A stretch of DNA of 64,000 bases from positions 62,001 through 126,000 of the forward strand of contig NZ_LHVO01000064.1 in the NCBI RefSeq assembly GCF_001269925.1. The letters run 5' to 3'. The stretch comes from Pseudomonas sp. MIACH. GTDB taxonomy: Bacteria; Pseudomonadota; Gammaproteobacteria; Pseudomonadales; Pseudomonadaceae. The translations under genes and the position numbers were made by a program. Under the pieces are notes generated by a model. The model saw only the letters and a list, made by a program, of their open reading frames with translations, searched no databases and was not told the DNA's origin. Shown in pieces: positions 25,440-34,806 of this stretch. Positions within the stretch are counted from its first letter, which is position 1, and each line of letters starts with the position of its first letter.

Positions 25440-26690
25440 TTAATCCCAGCTCAACGCCCCACCCGTCTGATACTCAATAACCCGAGTCTCAAAGAAATTC
25501 TTCTCTTTCTTCAAGTCCATAATCTCGCTCATCCAAGGGAACGGGTTAGTCGTCCCCGGATACTCTTCCTTCAAGCCAATCTGCGACAGGCGACGGTTAG
25601 CGATGAACTTCAAATAGTCTTCCATCATCGCCGCGTTCATCCCCAGCACGCCACGCGGCATCGTGTCGCGAGCATATTCAATCTCCAGCTGAGTCCCTTG
25701 CAGGATCATCTGGGTCGCTTCTTCCTTCATCTCGGCATCCCACAAATGCGGGTTTTCGATTTTGATCTGGTTGATCACGTCGATACCGAAGTTCAGGTGC
25801 ATCGACTCGTCGCGCAGGATGTACTGGAACTGCTCGGCCACGCCGGTCATTTTGTTGCGGCGGCCCATGGACAGGATCTGGGTGAAGCCGCAGTAGAAGA
25901 AGATGCCTTCCAGTACGCAGTAGTAGGCGACCAGGTTGCGCAGCAGTTCCTTGTCGGTGTCGACGGTGCCGGTTTCGAACTTCGGATCGGAGATCGAGCG
26001 GGTGTATTTCAGGCCCCAGGCTGCCTTTTTGGCGACCGATGGAATCTCGTGGTACATGTTGAAGATCTCGCCTTCATCCATGGCCAGCGATTCGATGCAG
26101 TACTGGTAGGCGTGGGTGTGGATCGCTTCTTCGAAGGCCTGGCGCAGGATGTACTGGCGGCACTCCGGGTTGGTGATCAGGCGGTACACGGCCAGGACCA
26201 GGTTGTTGGCGACCAACGAATCCGCCGTGGAGAAGAAGCCGAGGTTGCGCATGACGATGCGGCGTTCGTCGTCGGTCAGGCCTTCGGGGTTTTTCCACAG
26301 GGCGATGTCGGCGGTCATGTTGACCTCTTGCGGCATCCAGTGGTTGGCGCAGCCGTCGAGGTATTTCTGCCAGGCCCAGTCGTACTTGAAGGGTACGAGT
26401 TGGTTGAGGTCGGCGCGGCAGTTGATCATGCGCTTTTCGTCAACGGCGACGCGGGCGGAGGCGCCTTCAAGTTCGGCGAGGCCTTCGGCGACGTCGAGTT
26501 TGTCCAGGGCAGCCTTGGCGCGCACGATGGCGGCGGAGTCACTGGCGGTGACGGCGCGGGCTTCGATGGCGGCGGCGGCGCCGGCACCGTCGAGGCGGTC
26601 CATGTTGGCTTCGGTGGCGTGGCCGGCGTTGGCGCCTTTGGTGGCTACTTCGCCGTCTTCTTCTTTGTCGAATTCGTCCCAGCTCAGCAT
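25440..26690 (-). CDS. nrdB: Ribonucleoside-diphosphate reductase class Ia, beta subunit
   Basis: 416 residues from the ATG at 26690 (MLSWDEFDKEE). The R2 core begins after an N-terminal extension of about 85 residues. Metal and radical residues are visible: EEAIHTHAY gives Glu188, His191 and Tyr195, the site of the stable tyrosyl radical, and LRDESMHLNF supplies later ligands. The subunit generates the radical used by NrdA to make deoxyribonucleotides. The C-terminal tail (TGGALSWD) resembles the R1-binding end. nrdA is not within the window upstream, so the two are not tightly coupled here. A TATAAT lies ~260 bases upstream. Confidence 0.95.
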   Translation of the reverse strand: MLSWDEFDKEEDGEVATKGANAGHATEANMDRLDGAGAAAAIEARAVTASDSAAIVRAKAALDKLDVAEGLAELEGASARVAVDEKRMINCRADLNQLVPFKYDWAWQKYLDGCANHWMPQEVNMTADIALWKNPEGLTDDERRIVMRNLGFFSTADSLVANNLVLAVYRLITNPECRQYILRQAFEEAIHTHAYQYCIESLAMDEGEIFNMYHEIPSVAKKAAWGLKYTRSISDPKFETGTVDTDKELLRNLVAYYCVLEGIFFYCGFTQILSMGRRNKMTGVAEQFQYILRDESMHLNFGIDVINQIKIENPHLWDAEMKEEATQMILQGTQLEIEYARDTMPRGVLGMNAAMMEDYLKFIANRRLSQIGLKEEYPGTTNPFPWMSEIMDLKKEKNFFETRVIEYQTGGALSWD

Positions 26691-27200
26691 GACGTGTCGT
26701 CTCCTGCGTGAGGGCTCAAAGGTGCCCGTGTGAAACCGGATGGTTGGGTGTTCACACGGCCCTCGGGCCGCGGTGGATCTTAAGGAATCGTTTGTTGCAA
26801 CAGCTCGCGCAGGCAAATAAACGGAATTGGGTAACGGTGCTCTGCTTGAGGCTTGAGGGGCGGAGCGACAGGTGCATGCTCCAGCGCAGGCTCAAGGTCT
26901 GGCTCTTCGTCCCTGTGTAAAGGGATATTGCAGGCCCGATTTACCCGCGCATTATAGGGAAAAATTCGGCTTTGTGTTGCGGCGGATGGTCTCGGATCAG
27001 AGACAAAAAGGCGGCTATTTGAGCCAGAGTGAGGGTTTGCGGGGGTTTGATGGGGTAGGAAATTTTTGACGGGCGGTGGGCTATTTATTGTGGGGAAGAG
27101 GGGAGGGCTTTTTGAGGGCGGGAAGGGAGGACCGGTTCTTTGCCGCAAGAACGATTTCTTGCGGCGAATAAGATCCGGGTCTGTCTAACTAACGAAGTTA
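26691..27200 (-). promoter_or_regulatory. Long nrdB upstream region
   Basis: No gene is supported here. On the minus strand a TATAAT (26951-26956) suggests a transcript with a leader of about 250 bases before nrdB. No clear NrdR box (ACACWATATATWGTGT type) was found. The left part is GC-rich with purine runs. Confidence 0.4.
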
Positions 27201-27470
27201 TTATCCGTTAGAGCAACCATTACCCATGACATGGTAATTAAGGATATGACGCTGACCTTGGGAGTCTTCATATTCCATCTTTACCGGTACAACTTCGCAG
27301 ACTTCCGGGATATTGCTCATGGACAATACTTTGGCGACGTCCAGTTTGGTGCTGTAGGTGTAATCTTCAACAATCGGGGCGTTGTGGCCGGCCAGCTCGG
27401 TCGGGGCCTCGTCGGCCAGGGCGGCGGTGGCGCACAAGCTGCTGAGGGCCATAACTACGAGAGCTTTCAT
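27201..27470 (-). CDS. DUF2790 family secreted protein
   Basis: 89 residues from the ATG at 27470. A signal peptide (MKALVVMALSSLCATAALA) is followed by a single DUF2790-type domain: YSTKLDVAKVLSMSN, VCEVVPVKMEYEDSQGQRH, and HVMGNGC at the end, with two cysteines likely paired. This family is small and nearly restricted to Pseudomonas; its function is unknown. It is divergent from acs, so the shared 411-base region holds both promoters. Confidence 0.82.
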   Translation of the reverse strand: MKALVVMALSSLCATAALADEAPTELAGHNAPIVEDYTYSTKLDVAKVLSMSNIPEVCEVVPVKMEYEDSQGQRHILNYHVMGNGCSNG

Positions 27471-27552
27471 TTCTTTACTTACCTTCTTCAGGGCGAAAGG
27501 GGTCACGGGGCCCTTGTGAGGCCACGTGTGTAACTTAGGGTTGGTTAGTGCG

Positions 27553-27620
27553 GATTAACGTGCCTTCGTGGGGGCTGTTACGTTGTTAATCACTGCTGTG
27601 TTAATCAATGTGCCTTGGTT
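27553..27620. promoter_or_regulatory. Repeated TTAATC motifs upstream of acs
   Basis: GGATTAACG, GTTAATCA and GTTAATCA occur within about 65 bases between the DUF2790 gene and acs. Repeats of a short motif suggest binding sites of a regulator of acs, not identified here. The remaining ~260 bases before acs show no gene. Confidence 0.35.
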
Positions 27621-27881
27621 GGCGGAAGTAATTCTAGGCCTGCGGGTTATATTCATATACCCGTACTTTTGATAAAGACTATTGGCGGTTTTTGTAACAA
27701 TCGCCTGGTAAAGGTTTTTTCACACAGCCGCAAAGCCCCGCAGGCTGCGGGCCAGAGCGGCAAAGGGGGATAGCAGGGCATTTTGTAGGGTCTTGTTACT
27801 ACCATCGTCGAATGGTTCTATAGGCCCACCCCGGCTACAACTGGGCCATACAACAACAACTATGTCACCGAGGTAAGAAAG

Positions 27882-29837
27882 ATGAGTGCGGCTTCCCTGT
27901 ACCCCGTTCGCCCCGAAGTAGCAGCCAACACGCTGACCGACGAGGCGACCTACAAGGCCATGTACCAGCAGTCGGTGGTCAACCCCGATGGCTTCTGGCG
28001 CGAGCAAGCCAAGCGCCTTGACTGGGTCAAGCCTTTCACCGCGGTGAAGCAGACCTCTTTCGACGATCACCATGTCGACATCAAGTGGTTCGCCGATGGC
28101 ACCCTGAACGTTTCCTACAACTGCCTGGACCGTCACCTCGCCGAGCGCGGCGACCAGGCGGCGATCATCTGGGAGGGCGATGACCCGGCCGAGAGCCGCA
28201 CCATCACCTACCGCGAGTTGCACGAAGAAGTCTGCAAGTTCGCCAACGCCCTGCGCGGCCAGGATGTGCACCGCGGCGACGTGGTGACTATCTATATGCC
28301 GATGATCCCCGAAGCCGTGGTCGCCATGCTGGCGTGTACCCGCATCGGTGCGATCCATTCCGTGGTGTTCGGCGGCTTCTCGCCGGAGGCCCTGGCCGGT
28401 CGCATCATCGACTGTAAGTCGAAGGTGGTGATCACTGCCGATGAAGGCATTCGCGCGGGTAAGAAAATTCCGCTGAAAGCCAACGTCGACGACGCGCTGA
28501 CCAACCCGGAAACCAGCAGTATCCAGAAGGTCATCGTGTGCAAGCGCACCAATGGTTCGATCAAGTGGAACCAGCATCGCGACATCTGGTACGAAGACCT
28601 GATGAAAGTGGCGGGCACCGTGTGTGCGCCAAAAGAGATGGGCGCCGAAGAAGCGCTGTTCATCCTCTACACCTCCGGCTCTACCGGCAAGCCTAAAGGC
28701 GTGCAGCACACCACCGGCGGCTACCTGTTGTATGCGGCCCTGACCCACGAGCGCGTATTCGACTACCGCCCGGGCGAAATCTACTGGTGCACCGCCGACG
28801 TCGGCTGGGTCACCGGCCATACCTATATTGTCTACGGCCCGCTGGCCAATGGCGCGACCACCTTGCTGTTCGAAGGCGTGCCGAACTATCCGGACATCAC
28901 CCGGGTGGGCAAGATCGTCGACAAGCACAAGGTCAATATCCTCTACACAGCCCCGACCGCGATCCGCGCGATGATGGCTTCCGGCACCGCTGCCTGCGAA
29001 GGCGTCGATGGCAGCAGCCTGCGCCTGTTGGGGTCGGTGGGTGAGCCGATCAACCCGGAAGCGTGGGACTGGTACTACAAGAACGTCGGCCAATCCCGTT
29101 GCCCGATCGTCGACACCTGGTGGCAGACCGAAACCGGCGCCACCCTGATGAGCCCGCTGCCGGGCGCCCATGCGCTCAAACCGGGTTCTGCCGCACGGCC
29201 GTTCTTCGGTGTGGTGCCTGCGCTGGTGGACAATCTGGGCAACATCATCGAAGGCGCCGCCGAAGGCAACCTGGTGATTCTCGACTCGTGGCCAGGCCAG
29301 GCCCGTACCCTGTACGGCGACCATGACCGGTTTGTCGACACGTACTTCAAGACCTTCCGTGGCATGTACTTCACCGGTGACGGCGCGCGTCGCGATGAAG
29401 ACGGCTACTGGTGGATCACCGGCCGTGTGGATGACGTGTTGAACGTATCCGGCCACCGCATGGGCACCGCCGAGATCGAAAGCGCCATGGTTGCCCACCC
29501 TAAAGTCGCCGAAGCGGCGGTGGTGGGTGTGCCGCACGACATCAAGGGCCAGGGCATCTATGTGTACGTGACCCTGAAGAATGGCGAAGAACCCACCGAA
29601 GCCCTGCGCCTGGAGCTGAAGAACTGGGTGCGCAAGGAAATCGGGCCGATTGCCTCGCCGGACGTGATCCAGTGGGCACCTGGCTTGCCGAAGACGCGCT
29701 CGGGGAAAATCATGCGTCGCATCCTGCGCAAGATTGCCACGGCCGAGTACGACGGCTTGGGCGATATTTCCACCCTGGCGGACCCAGGGGTAGTGGCGCA
29801 TTTGATTGAGACACACAAGACCATGAACGTCGCGTAA
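27882..29837 (+). CDS. acs: Acetyl-CoA synthetase
   Basis: 651 residues, the usual size. The AMP-binding loop YTSGSTGKPKGVQHTTGGYL (about 265-285, key SGSTGKPKG) and the adenylation motifs WWQTETG and YFTGDGARRDEDGYWWITGR are intact. LPKTRSGKIMRR near residue 610 contains the Lys that is acetylated to switch the enzyme off. It turns acetate, ATP and CoA into acetyl-CoA in the cytoplasm. GAGGTAAGAAAG precedes the ATG. A terminator follows. Single gene. Confidence 0.97.
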   Translation: MSAASLYPVRPEVAANTLTDEATYKAMYQQSVVNPDGFWREQAKRLDWVKPFTAVKQTSFDDHHVDIKWFADGTLNVSYNCLDRHLAERGDQAAIIWEGDDPAESRTITYRELHEEVCKFANALRGQDVHRGDVVTIYMPMIPEAVVAMLACTRIGAIHSVVFGGFSPEALAGRIIDCKSKVVITADEGIRAGKKIPLKANVDDALTNPETSSIQKVIVCKRTNGSIKWNQHRDIWYEDLMKVAGTVCAPKEMGAEEALFILYTSGSTGKPKGVQHTTGGYLLYAALTHERVFDYRPGEIYWCTADVGWVTGHTYIVYGPLANGATTLLFEGVPNYPDITRVGKIVDKHKVNILYTAPTAIRAMMASGTAACEGVDGSSLRLLGSVGEPINPEAWDWYYKNVGQSRCPIVDTWWQTETGATLMSPLPGAHALKPGSAARPFFGVVPALVDNLGNIIEGAAEGNLVILDSWPGQARTLYGDHDRFVDTYFKTFRGMYFTGDGARRDEDGYWWITGRVDDVLNVSGHRMGTAEIESAMVAHPKVAEAAVVGVPHDIKGQGIYVYVTLKNGEEPTEALRLELKNWVRKEIGPIASPDVIQWAPGLPKTRSGKIMRRILRKIATAEYDGLGDISTLADPGVVAHLIETHKTMNVA

Positions 29838-29853
29838 GGCGGGCTGGTCAGAC

Positions 29854-29888
29854 AAAGCCCCATTCGGTGTGAGCCGAGTGGGGCTTTT
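29854..29888 (+). terminator. Terminator of acs
   Basis: AAGCCCCATTCGG and CCGAGTGGGGCTT form a stem about 17 bases after the stop, followed by a T run. Confidence 0.9.
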
Positions 29889-30249
29889 TTGTGAGTGAAA
29901 TCGGTGGAGATCCAATGTGGGTATGGGGGAGGAGCTGACAGATCCGCATGACCACCAGTCAAATAAATATCGGTTTTTTGCGTAGGAGGTTTCTGAATGT
30001 TACCGAGTGGCACAAATGTGTAACCTCTCGCCCAAACATGAGGCAAAGGGCTACGCTTATGCCCCGAAAAACCGCGCTTTAGACACCCCCGGAAATAAGA
30101 TTAAACGCCACACTTGCCGTCCCAGAAGGGTTTGCGAATAATAGGCCCGCAATTTGCAGCGTCTACAGGTTTAATGTCTTTTGCCTCTGCATAAAAACCA
30201 GAGGCTGTCAATGTGCTGGAACCGCTTTCTCAGTGCTTCTGTAAATTGT
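29889..30249. other. Intergenic region before the aot operon
   Basis: No gene is supported. A small hairpin GCCTCTG/CAGAGGC lies at 30183-30205. The aotJ promoter and ArgR site lie to the right. A small RNA is possible but cannot be shown from sequence. Confidence 0.4.
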
Positions 30250-30270
30250 TGTCGCATTGAGGAAATATCG
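30250..30270 (+). promoter_or_regulatory. ArgR binding half-site upstream of aotJ
   Basis: TGTCGC, eight bases, then AA: an exact fit to the Pseudomonas ArgR half-site TGTCGCN8AAN5. A weaker site (TGTCGT) follows at 30281. The position, about 170 bases before aotJ, suits arginine-dependent activation. Confidence 0.72.
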
Positions 30271-30422
30271 GCTTCCGGCCTGTCGTTAGAATGCCGATCA
30301 CTCGCTCGTCGTCTCCAGTGTTGAATTGGTGTAGGACGCAGCACCGCTATTCGGTTTCACTCAGTCGCATCGTGGGCCATGGCTCATACTGCTGTTTTGC
30401 CCTATACCGATGGAGTCCCAAG

Positions 30423-31208
30423 ATGAAGAAACTCGTGCTGTTGGGCGCCCTGGCGCTGTCCGTGCTGTCCATGCAGGCTTTCGCTGAAGGCAAGCCTCTG
30501 AAAATTGGTATCGAAGCGGCTTACCCTCCGTTTGCCTCGAAGGCGCCGGATGGCAGCATCGTCGGGTTTGACTACGACATCGGCAACGCCCTGTGCGAAG
30601 AGATGAAGGTCAAGTGCACCTGGGTCGAGCAAGAGTTCGACGGCCTGATCCCGGCTTTGAAAGTGCGCAAGATCGACGCGATCCTGTCGTCCATGTCCAT
30701 TACCGAAGATCGCAAGAAGTCCGTGGACTTCACCAACCGCTACTACCTGACCCCGGCGCGCCTGGTGTTGAAGGAAGGCACTGCGGTCAGCGACAGCCTG
30801 GATGAACTCAAAGGCAAGAAGATCGGCGTGCAGCGTGGTTCGATCCACGACCGTTTCGCCAAGGAAGTCCTCGCACCTAAAGGCGCCACCATTGTTCCTT
30901 ATGGCTCGCAGAACGAAATCTACCTCGACGTGGAAGCGGGTCGCCTCGACGGCACCGTGGCCGACGCCACCCTGTTGCAGGAAGGTTTCCTCGATACGCC
31001 AGCCGGTAAAGGCTATGCGTTCACCGGCCCGGCGTTCACCGACGCCAAGTACTTCGGCGACGGCATAGGCATCGCCGTGCGCAAAGGCGATAAGGAAAAC
31101 CTGGACCGTATCAACGCTGCCATCGCCGCGATCCGTGCCAATGGCAAGTACAAAGAAATCGAGAAAAAGTACTTCAACTTCGATATTTACGGCCCTGAAG
31201 CCAAGTAA
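30423..31208 (+). CDS. aotJ: Arginine/ornithine ABC transporter, substrate-binding protein
   Basis: 261 residues with a signal peptide (MKKLVLLGALALSVLSMQAFA). The mature protein opens with LKIGIEAAYPPFASKAPDGSIVGFDYDIGNALCEEM, the SBP family-3 signature (key AAYPPF and GFDYDIGNAL). It binds basic amino acids in the periplasm and hands them to AotQM. The ATG at 30423 is chosen because only it places a signal peptide at the N-terminus. First gene of aotJQMOP-argR, with a ~90-base gap before aotQ. Confidence 0.95.
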   Translation: MKKLVLLGALALSVLSMQAFAEGKPLKIGIEAAYPPFASKAPDGSIVGFDYDIGNALCEEMKVKCTWVEQEFDGLIPALKVRKIDAILSSMSITEDRKKSVDFTNRYYLTPARLVLKEGTAVSDSLDELKGKKIGVQRGSIHDRFAKEVLAPKGATIVPYGSQNEIYLDVEAGRLDGTVADATLLQEGFLDTPAGKGYAFTGPAFTDAKYFGDGIGIAVRKGDKENLDRINAAIAAIRANGKYKEIEKKYFNFDIYGPEAK

Positions 31209-31299
31209 ATCGTCCTAGCTGACTGTTCGAAATGGCGCAAGCAACAGAATTCCTGCGGTTTGCGCCATTTTTTCATCCCCCTTTTCGAGGACCTGAATC

Positions 31300-31989
31300 A
31301 TGTTGAAAGGCTACGGGGCCGTCATCCTCGATGGCGCATGGTTGACGCTTCAGCTCGCCTTGTCGTCCATGGCCTTGGCCATTGTTCTGGGTCTGATCGG
31401 GGTCGCGTTACGCCTGTCGCCGGTGCGCTGGTTGGCCTGGCTGGGTGACTTGTACTCTACGGTGATCCGCGGGATCCCCGACCTGGTGCTGATCCTGCTG
31501 ATTTTCTACGGTGGTCAGGACCTGCTTAACCGCGTCGCGCCGATGCTCGGCTATGACGACTATATCGACTTGAACCCCTTGGCCGCCGGTATCGGTACCC
31601 TGGGTTTCATCTTTGGCGCCTACCTGTCGGAAACCTTCCGTGGCGCCTTCATGGCCATCCCCAAGGGCCAGTCCGAAGCCGGCCTTGCGTATGGCATGAG
31701 CAGCTTCCAGGTGTTTTTCCGGGTGATGGTGCCGCAGATGATCCGGCTGGCGATCCCCGGGTTTACCAACAACTGGCTGGTACTCACCAAGGCCACCGCG
31801 CTGATCTCGGTGGTGGGCCTGCAAGACATGATGTTCAAGGCCAAGCAGGCGGCTGATGCCACCCGCGAACCTTTTACCTTCTTCCTCGCAGTGGCGGCGA
31901 TGTACCTGGTGATCACCAGCGTGTCGTTGCTGGCCCTGCGTCATCTTGAGAAGCGCTACTCGGTAGGCGTAAGGGCGGCTGATCTATGA
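31300..31989 (+). CDS. aotQ: Arginine/ornithine ABC transporter permease
   Basis: 229 residues with about five membrane helices. The permease loop that docks on the ATPase (EAGLAYGMSSFQVFFRVMVPQ, about 128-148) is present. It belongs to the HisM/HisQ group and forms the inner-membrane channel with AotM. The 3' end overlaps aotM by 4 bases (ATGA). Weak ribosome site with GAGGACC near the ATG. Confidence 0.94.
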   Translation: MLKGYGAVILDGAWLTLQLALSSMALAIVLGLIGVALRLSPVRWLAWLGDLYSTVIRGIPDLVLILLIFYGGQDLLNRVAPMLGYDDYIDLNPLAAGIGTLGFIFGAYLSETFRGAFMAIPKGQSEAGLAYGMSSFQVFFRVMVPQMIRLAIPGFTNNWLVLTKATALISVVGLQDMMFKAKQAADATREPFTFFLAVAAMYLVITSVSLLALRHLEKRYSVGVRAADL

Positions 31990-32684
31990 TCTTCGACTAC
32001 AACGTCATCTGGGAGGCCATGCCGCTGTACCTTGGCGGCCTGCTGACCACCCTGAAATTGCTCGCCATCTCGCTGTTCTTCGGCCTGCTCGCCGCCTTGC
32101 CCCTGGGCTTGATGCGTGTGTCCAAGCAACCGGTCGTGAACGGTGTGGCCTGGCTCTACACCTACGTGATCCGCGGCACGCCGATGCTGGTGCAGCTGTT
32201 CCTGATCTACTACGGCCTGGCGCAATTCGAAGCGGTGCGCGAGAGCTTCCTGTGGCCGCTGCTGTCCAGCGCGACCTTCTGCGCGTGCCTGGCCTTTGCG
32301 ATCAACACCAGCGCCTACACCGCCGAGATCATTGCCGGTAGCCTCAAGGCCACCCCCAATGGCGAGATCGAAGCGGCCAAGGCCATGGGCATGTCGCGCT
32401 ACAAGCTGTACCGCCGCATCCTGCTGCCGTCGGCCCTGCGCCGCGCGCTGCCGCAGTACAGCAACGAAGTGATCATGATGCTGCAGACCACCAGCCTTGC
32501 GTCCATCGTCACCCTGATCGACATCACCGGTGCCGCGCGCACGGTGAACGCGCAGTTCTACCTGCCGTTCGAAGCCTACATCACCGCCGGCGTGTTCTAC
32601 CTGTGCCTGACCTTTATCCTGGTGCGCCTGTTCAAGTTGGCCGAGCGCCGCTGGCTGAGCTACCTGGCTCCACGGAAGCACTGA
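31986..32684 (+). CDS. aotM: Arginine/ornithine ABC transporter permease
   Basis: 232 residues, five membrane helices, with the coupling loop EAAKAMGMSRYKLYRRILLP (about 133-152). Start overlaps the aotQ stop. The protein pairs with AotQ in the inner membrane. It ends 1 base before the next gene, so translation of the whole aot set is coupled. Confidence 0.94.
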   Translation: MIFDYNVIWEAMPLYLGGLLTTLKLLAISLFFGLLAALPLGLMRVSKQPVVNGVAWLYTYVIRGTPMLVQLFLIYYGLAQFEAVRESFLWPLLSSATFCACLAFAINTSAYTAEIIAGSLKATPNGEIEAAKAMGMSRYKLYRRILLPSALRRALPQYSNEVIMMLQTTSLASIVTLIDITGAARTVNAQFYLPFEAYITAGVFYLCLTFILVRLFKLAERRWLSYLAPRKH

Positions 32685-32685
32685 T

Positions 32686-33798
32686 ATGGAACGTATCGAT
32701 CACCTGTTGCCCTGGGGCCACCTGGGCTGCGAGCGCCAGCTGAGCGTGTTCCGTTTCGGCAGCGGCGAGCGCAAGGCCTATATCCAGGCCAGCCTGCACG
32801 CTGATGAATTGCCCGGTATGCGCGCCGCATGGGAGCTGAAAAAACGCCTCGCCGAACTTGAAGCGCAAGGTGCCCTCAACGGCGTGATCGAGTTGGTGCC
32901 GGTGGCCAACCCGATGGGCCTGGGCCAGTTGCTGCAAGGCAGCCACCAGGGCCGTTTCGAGGTGGGCAGCGGCAAGAATTTCAACCGCGATTTCGTTGAG
33001 TTGAGCGAGCCGGTGGCCGAGTTGCTCACTGGCAAGCTGGGGGATGACCCTCACGCCAACGTGCGCATGATTCGCCAGGCGATGGCCGATGCGCTCAACG
33101 CATTGCCCGAGCCGAGCAGTCAGTTGCAAGGCATGCAGCGCCTGTTGCTGAGCCATGCGTGCACGGCCGACATCGTCCTTGACCTGCACTGCGACGCCGA
33201 AGCCGCGCTGCACATGTACGCGCTGCCCCAGCACTGGCCGCAGTGGCGTTCGTTGTCGGCGCACTTGAATGTGAAAGTCGGTTTGCTTGCGGAAGATTCC
33301 GGTGGCAGCTCGTTTGATGAGGCTTGCTCGTTGCCGTGGCTGCGTCTGTCCCGGACCTTCCCCGACGCGCAGATCCCGCTGGCCTGCCTGGCGACGACCC
33401 TGGAGTTGGGCGGTCAAGCGGACACCGGCCGTGACGAAGCGATTTTCCACGCCGAAGGCATTCTCGCGTTTCTCGCCGAACAAGGCCTGATCAAGGGCGA
33501 ATGGCCGGCGCCGCAACACGAACCGTGCGAAGGCGTGCCTTTCGAAGGCACCGAATTGCTGTTCGCGCCGCACGCCGGGGTGATCAGTTACCTGCGTAAA
33601 GCCGGGGACTGGATCGAGAAGGGCGAGCCGATTTTTGAAGTGATTGATCCCCTGGAAGACCGCGTAAGCACGATGTGCGCGGGCACCTCGGGGGTGTTGT
33701 TTGCCGTTGAACGGCTACGTTATGCCCAAGCGGGTTTCTGGCTGGCCAAGGTGGCGGGGCGCGAAGCGCTGCGTCACGGGCGCTTGCTCAACGACTGA
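32686..33798 (+). CDS. aotO: AotO, succinylglutamate desuccinylase/aspartoacylase family
   Basis: 370 residues. It carries the M14-like zinc fold of AstE/AspA: LHADELPGM near 31-40 (first His and Glu ligands) and LDLHCDAEA near 165 (later His). It also has a C-terminal biotinyl-lipoyl-like segment (ISYLRKAGDWIEKGEPIFEVIDP). It is part of the aot operon in P. aeruginosa but not required for transport there; the substrate is unknown. One base separates it from aotM, and 27 bases lie before aotP. Confidence 0.88.
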   Translation: MERIDHLLPWGHLGCERQLSVFRFGSGERKAYIQASLHADELPGMRAAWELKKRLAELEAQGALNGVIELVPVANPMGLGQLLQGSHQGRFEVGSGKNFNRDFVELSEPVAELLTGKLGDDPHANVRMIRQAMADALNALPEPSSQLQGMQRLLLSHACTADIVLDLHCDAEAALHMYALPQHWPQWRSLSAHLNVKVGLLAEDSGGSSFDEACSLPWLRLSRTFPDAQIPLACLATTLELGGQADTGRDEAIFHAEGILAFLAEQGLIKGEWPAPQHEPCEGVPFEGTELLFAPHAGVISYLRKAGDWIEKGEPIFEVIDPLEDRVSTMCAGTSGVLFAVERLRYAQAGFWLAKVAGREALRHGRLLND

Positions 33799-33825
33799 CC
33801 ACCTGTTTTTGTGAGAATCGACCGC

Positions 33826-34590
33826 ATGTACAAACTTGAAGTCCAAGACCTGCATAAACGCTATGGCAGTCATGAAGTGCTCAAAGGTGTGTCCCTGGCC
33901 GCCGCGGCCGGTGATGTGATCAGCATCATCGGCTCCAGTGGTTCGGGCAAAAGTACTTTTTTGCGCTGCATCAACCTGCTGGAGCAACCCCACGCCGGCA
34001 AGATCCTGCTCAATAACGAAGAGCTGAAACTGGTGGCCAGCAAGGACGGCGCCATGAAGGCCGCCGACCCGAAACAGCTGCAACGCATGCGCTCGCGCCT
34101 GTCGATGGTGTTCCAGCATTTCAACCTGTGGTCGCATATGACTGCGCTGGAAAACGTGATGGAAGCGCCGGTGCACGTGCTGGGCATGTCGAAAAAAGAC
34201 GCCCGTGAAAAGGCCGAGCACTACCTGGCCAAAGTCGGTGTGGGCCATCGTAAGGATGCGTTCCCTGGCCATATGTCCGGTGGCGAGCAGCAGCGCGTGG
34301 CGATTGCTCGTGCCCTGGCGATGGAACCGGAGGTGATGCTGTTCGACGAACCCACCTCCGCGCTGGACCCGGAGCTGGTCGGCGAAGTGCTCAAGGTCAT
34401 GCAGGACCTGGCCCAGGAAGGCCGCACCATGGTGGTGGTGACCCACGAAATGGGCTTTGCCCGTGAAGTGTCGAACCAGCTGGTGTTCTTGCACAAAGGC
34501 ATCGTCGAAGAGCGTGGCAACCCGCGGGAAGTGCTGGTCAACCCGCAGTCCGAGCGCTTGCAGCAGTTCCTGTCCGGCAGCTTGAAATAA
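33826..34590 (+). CDS. aotP: Arginine/ornithine ABC transporter ATP-binding protein
   Basis: 254 residues from the ATG at 33826 (MYKLEVQDLHKRYG); a GTG at 33811 would add five residues without support. Walker A is GSSGSGKST (about 37-45), the signature is MSGGEQQRVAIARALA and Walker B is VMLFDEPTSALDP. It powers the AotQM permease. A REP pair (family C) separates it from argR. Confidence 0.95.
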   Translation: MYKLEVQDLHKRYGSHEVLKGVSLAAAAGDVISIIGSSGSGKSTFLRCINLLEQPHAGKILLNNEELKLVASKDGAMKAADPKQLQRMRSRLSMVFQHFNLWSHMTALENVMEAPVHVLGMSKKDAREKAEHYLAKVGVGHRKDAFPGHMSGGEQQRVAIARALAMEPEVMLFDEPTSALDPELVGEVLKVMQDLAQEGRTMVVVTHEMGFAREVSNQLVFLHKGIVEERGNPREVLVNPQSERLQQFLSGSLK

Positions 34591-34610
34591 TCAAGGCCGC
34601 TGCTCCCCCC

Positions 34611-34710
34611 TGTAGGAGCGAGCTTGCTCGCGAAGATCGTCAACGATAACGCGGGAAGCCTGATACCCCTGGTGTTCTCAGGTTTTTCGCGAGCAAGCTC
34701 GCTCCTACAG
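34611..34710. repeat. Inverted REP pair, family C
   Basis: TGTAGGAGCGAGCTTGCTCGCGAA at the left is mirrored by TTCGCGAGCAAGCTCGCTCCTACAG at the right, 100 bases in all (arms TGTAGGAGCGAGCTTG). The spacer shares ATCGTCAACGATA with the copy at 52762-52860. It lies between aotP and argR and may lower read-through. Confidence 0.9.
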
Positions 34711-34806
34711 GCAAGCAGGTCTTCATCGTTTTTAAGCTTTGTGTTGGTTTACGGGCTAGCATTGGCCTTTGTCTTCATTACTGTTACTCGCTTCGGATAG
34801 CACTCC

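Noticed and set aside
26780..27148. Minus-strand frame upstream of nrdB
   Set aside because: Proline-rich product without a ribosome site; it overlaps the likely nrdB promoter (TATAAT).
27720..29915. 731-codon minus-strand frame opposite acs
   Set aside because: A shadow of the high-GC acs gene; composition is His/Val/Arg-rich and no domain is seen.
29558..30046. Minus-strand frame after acs
   Set aside because: It crosses the acs terminator and is antisense to the end of acs.
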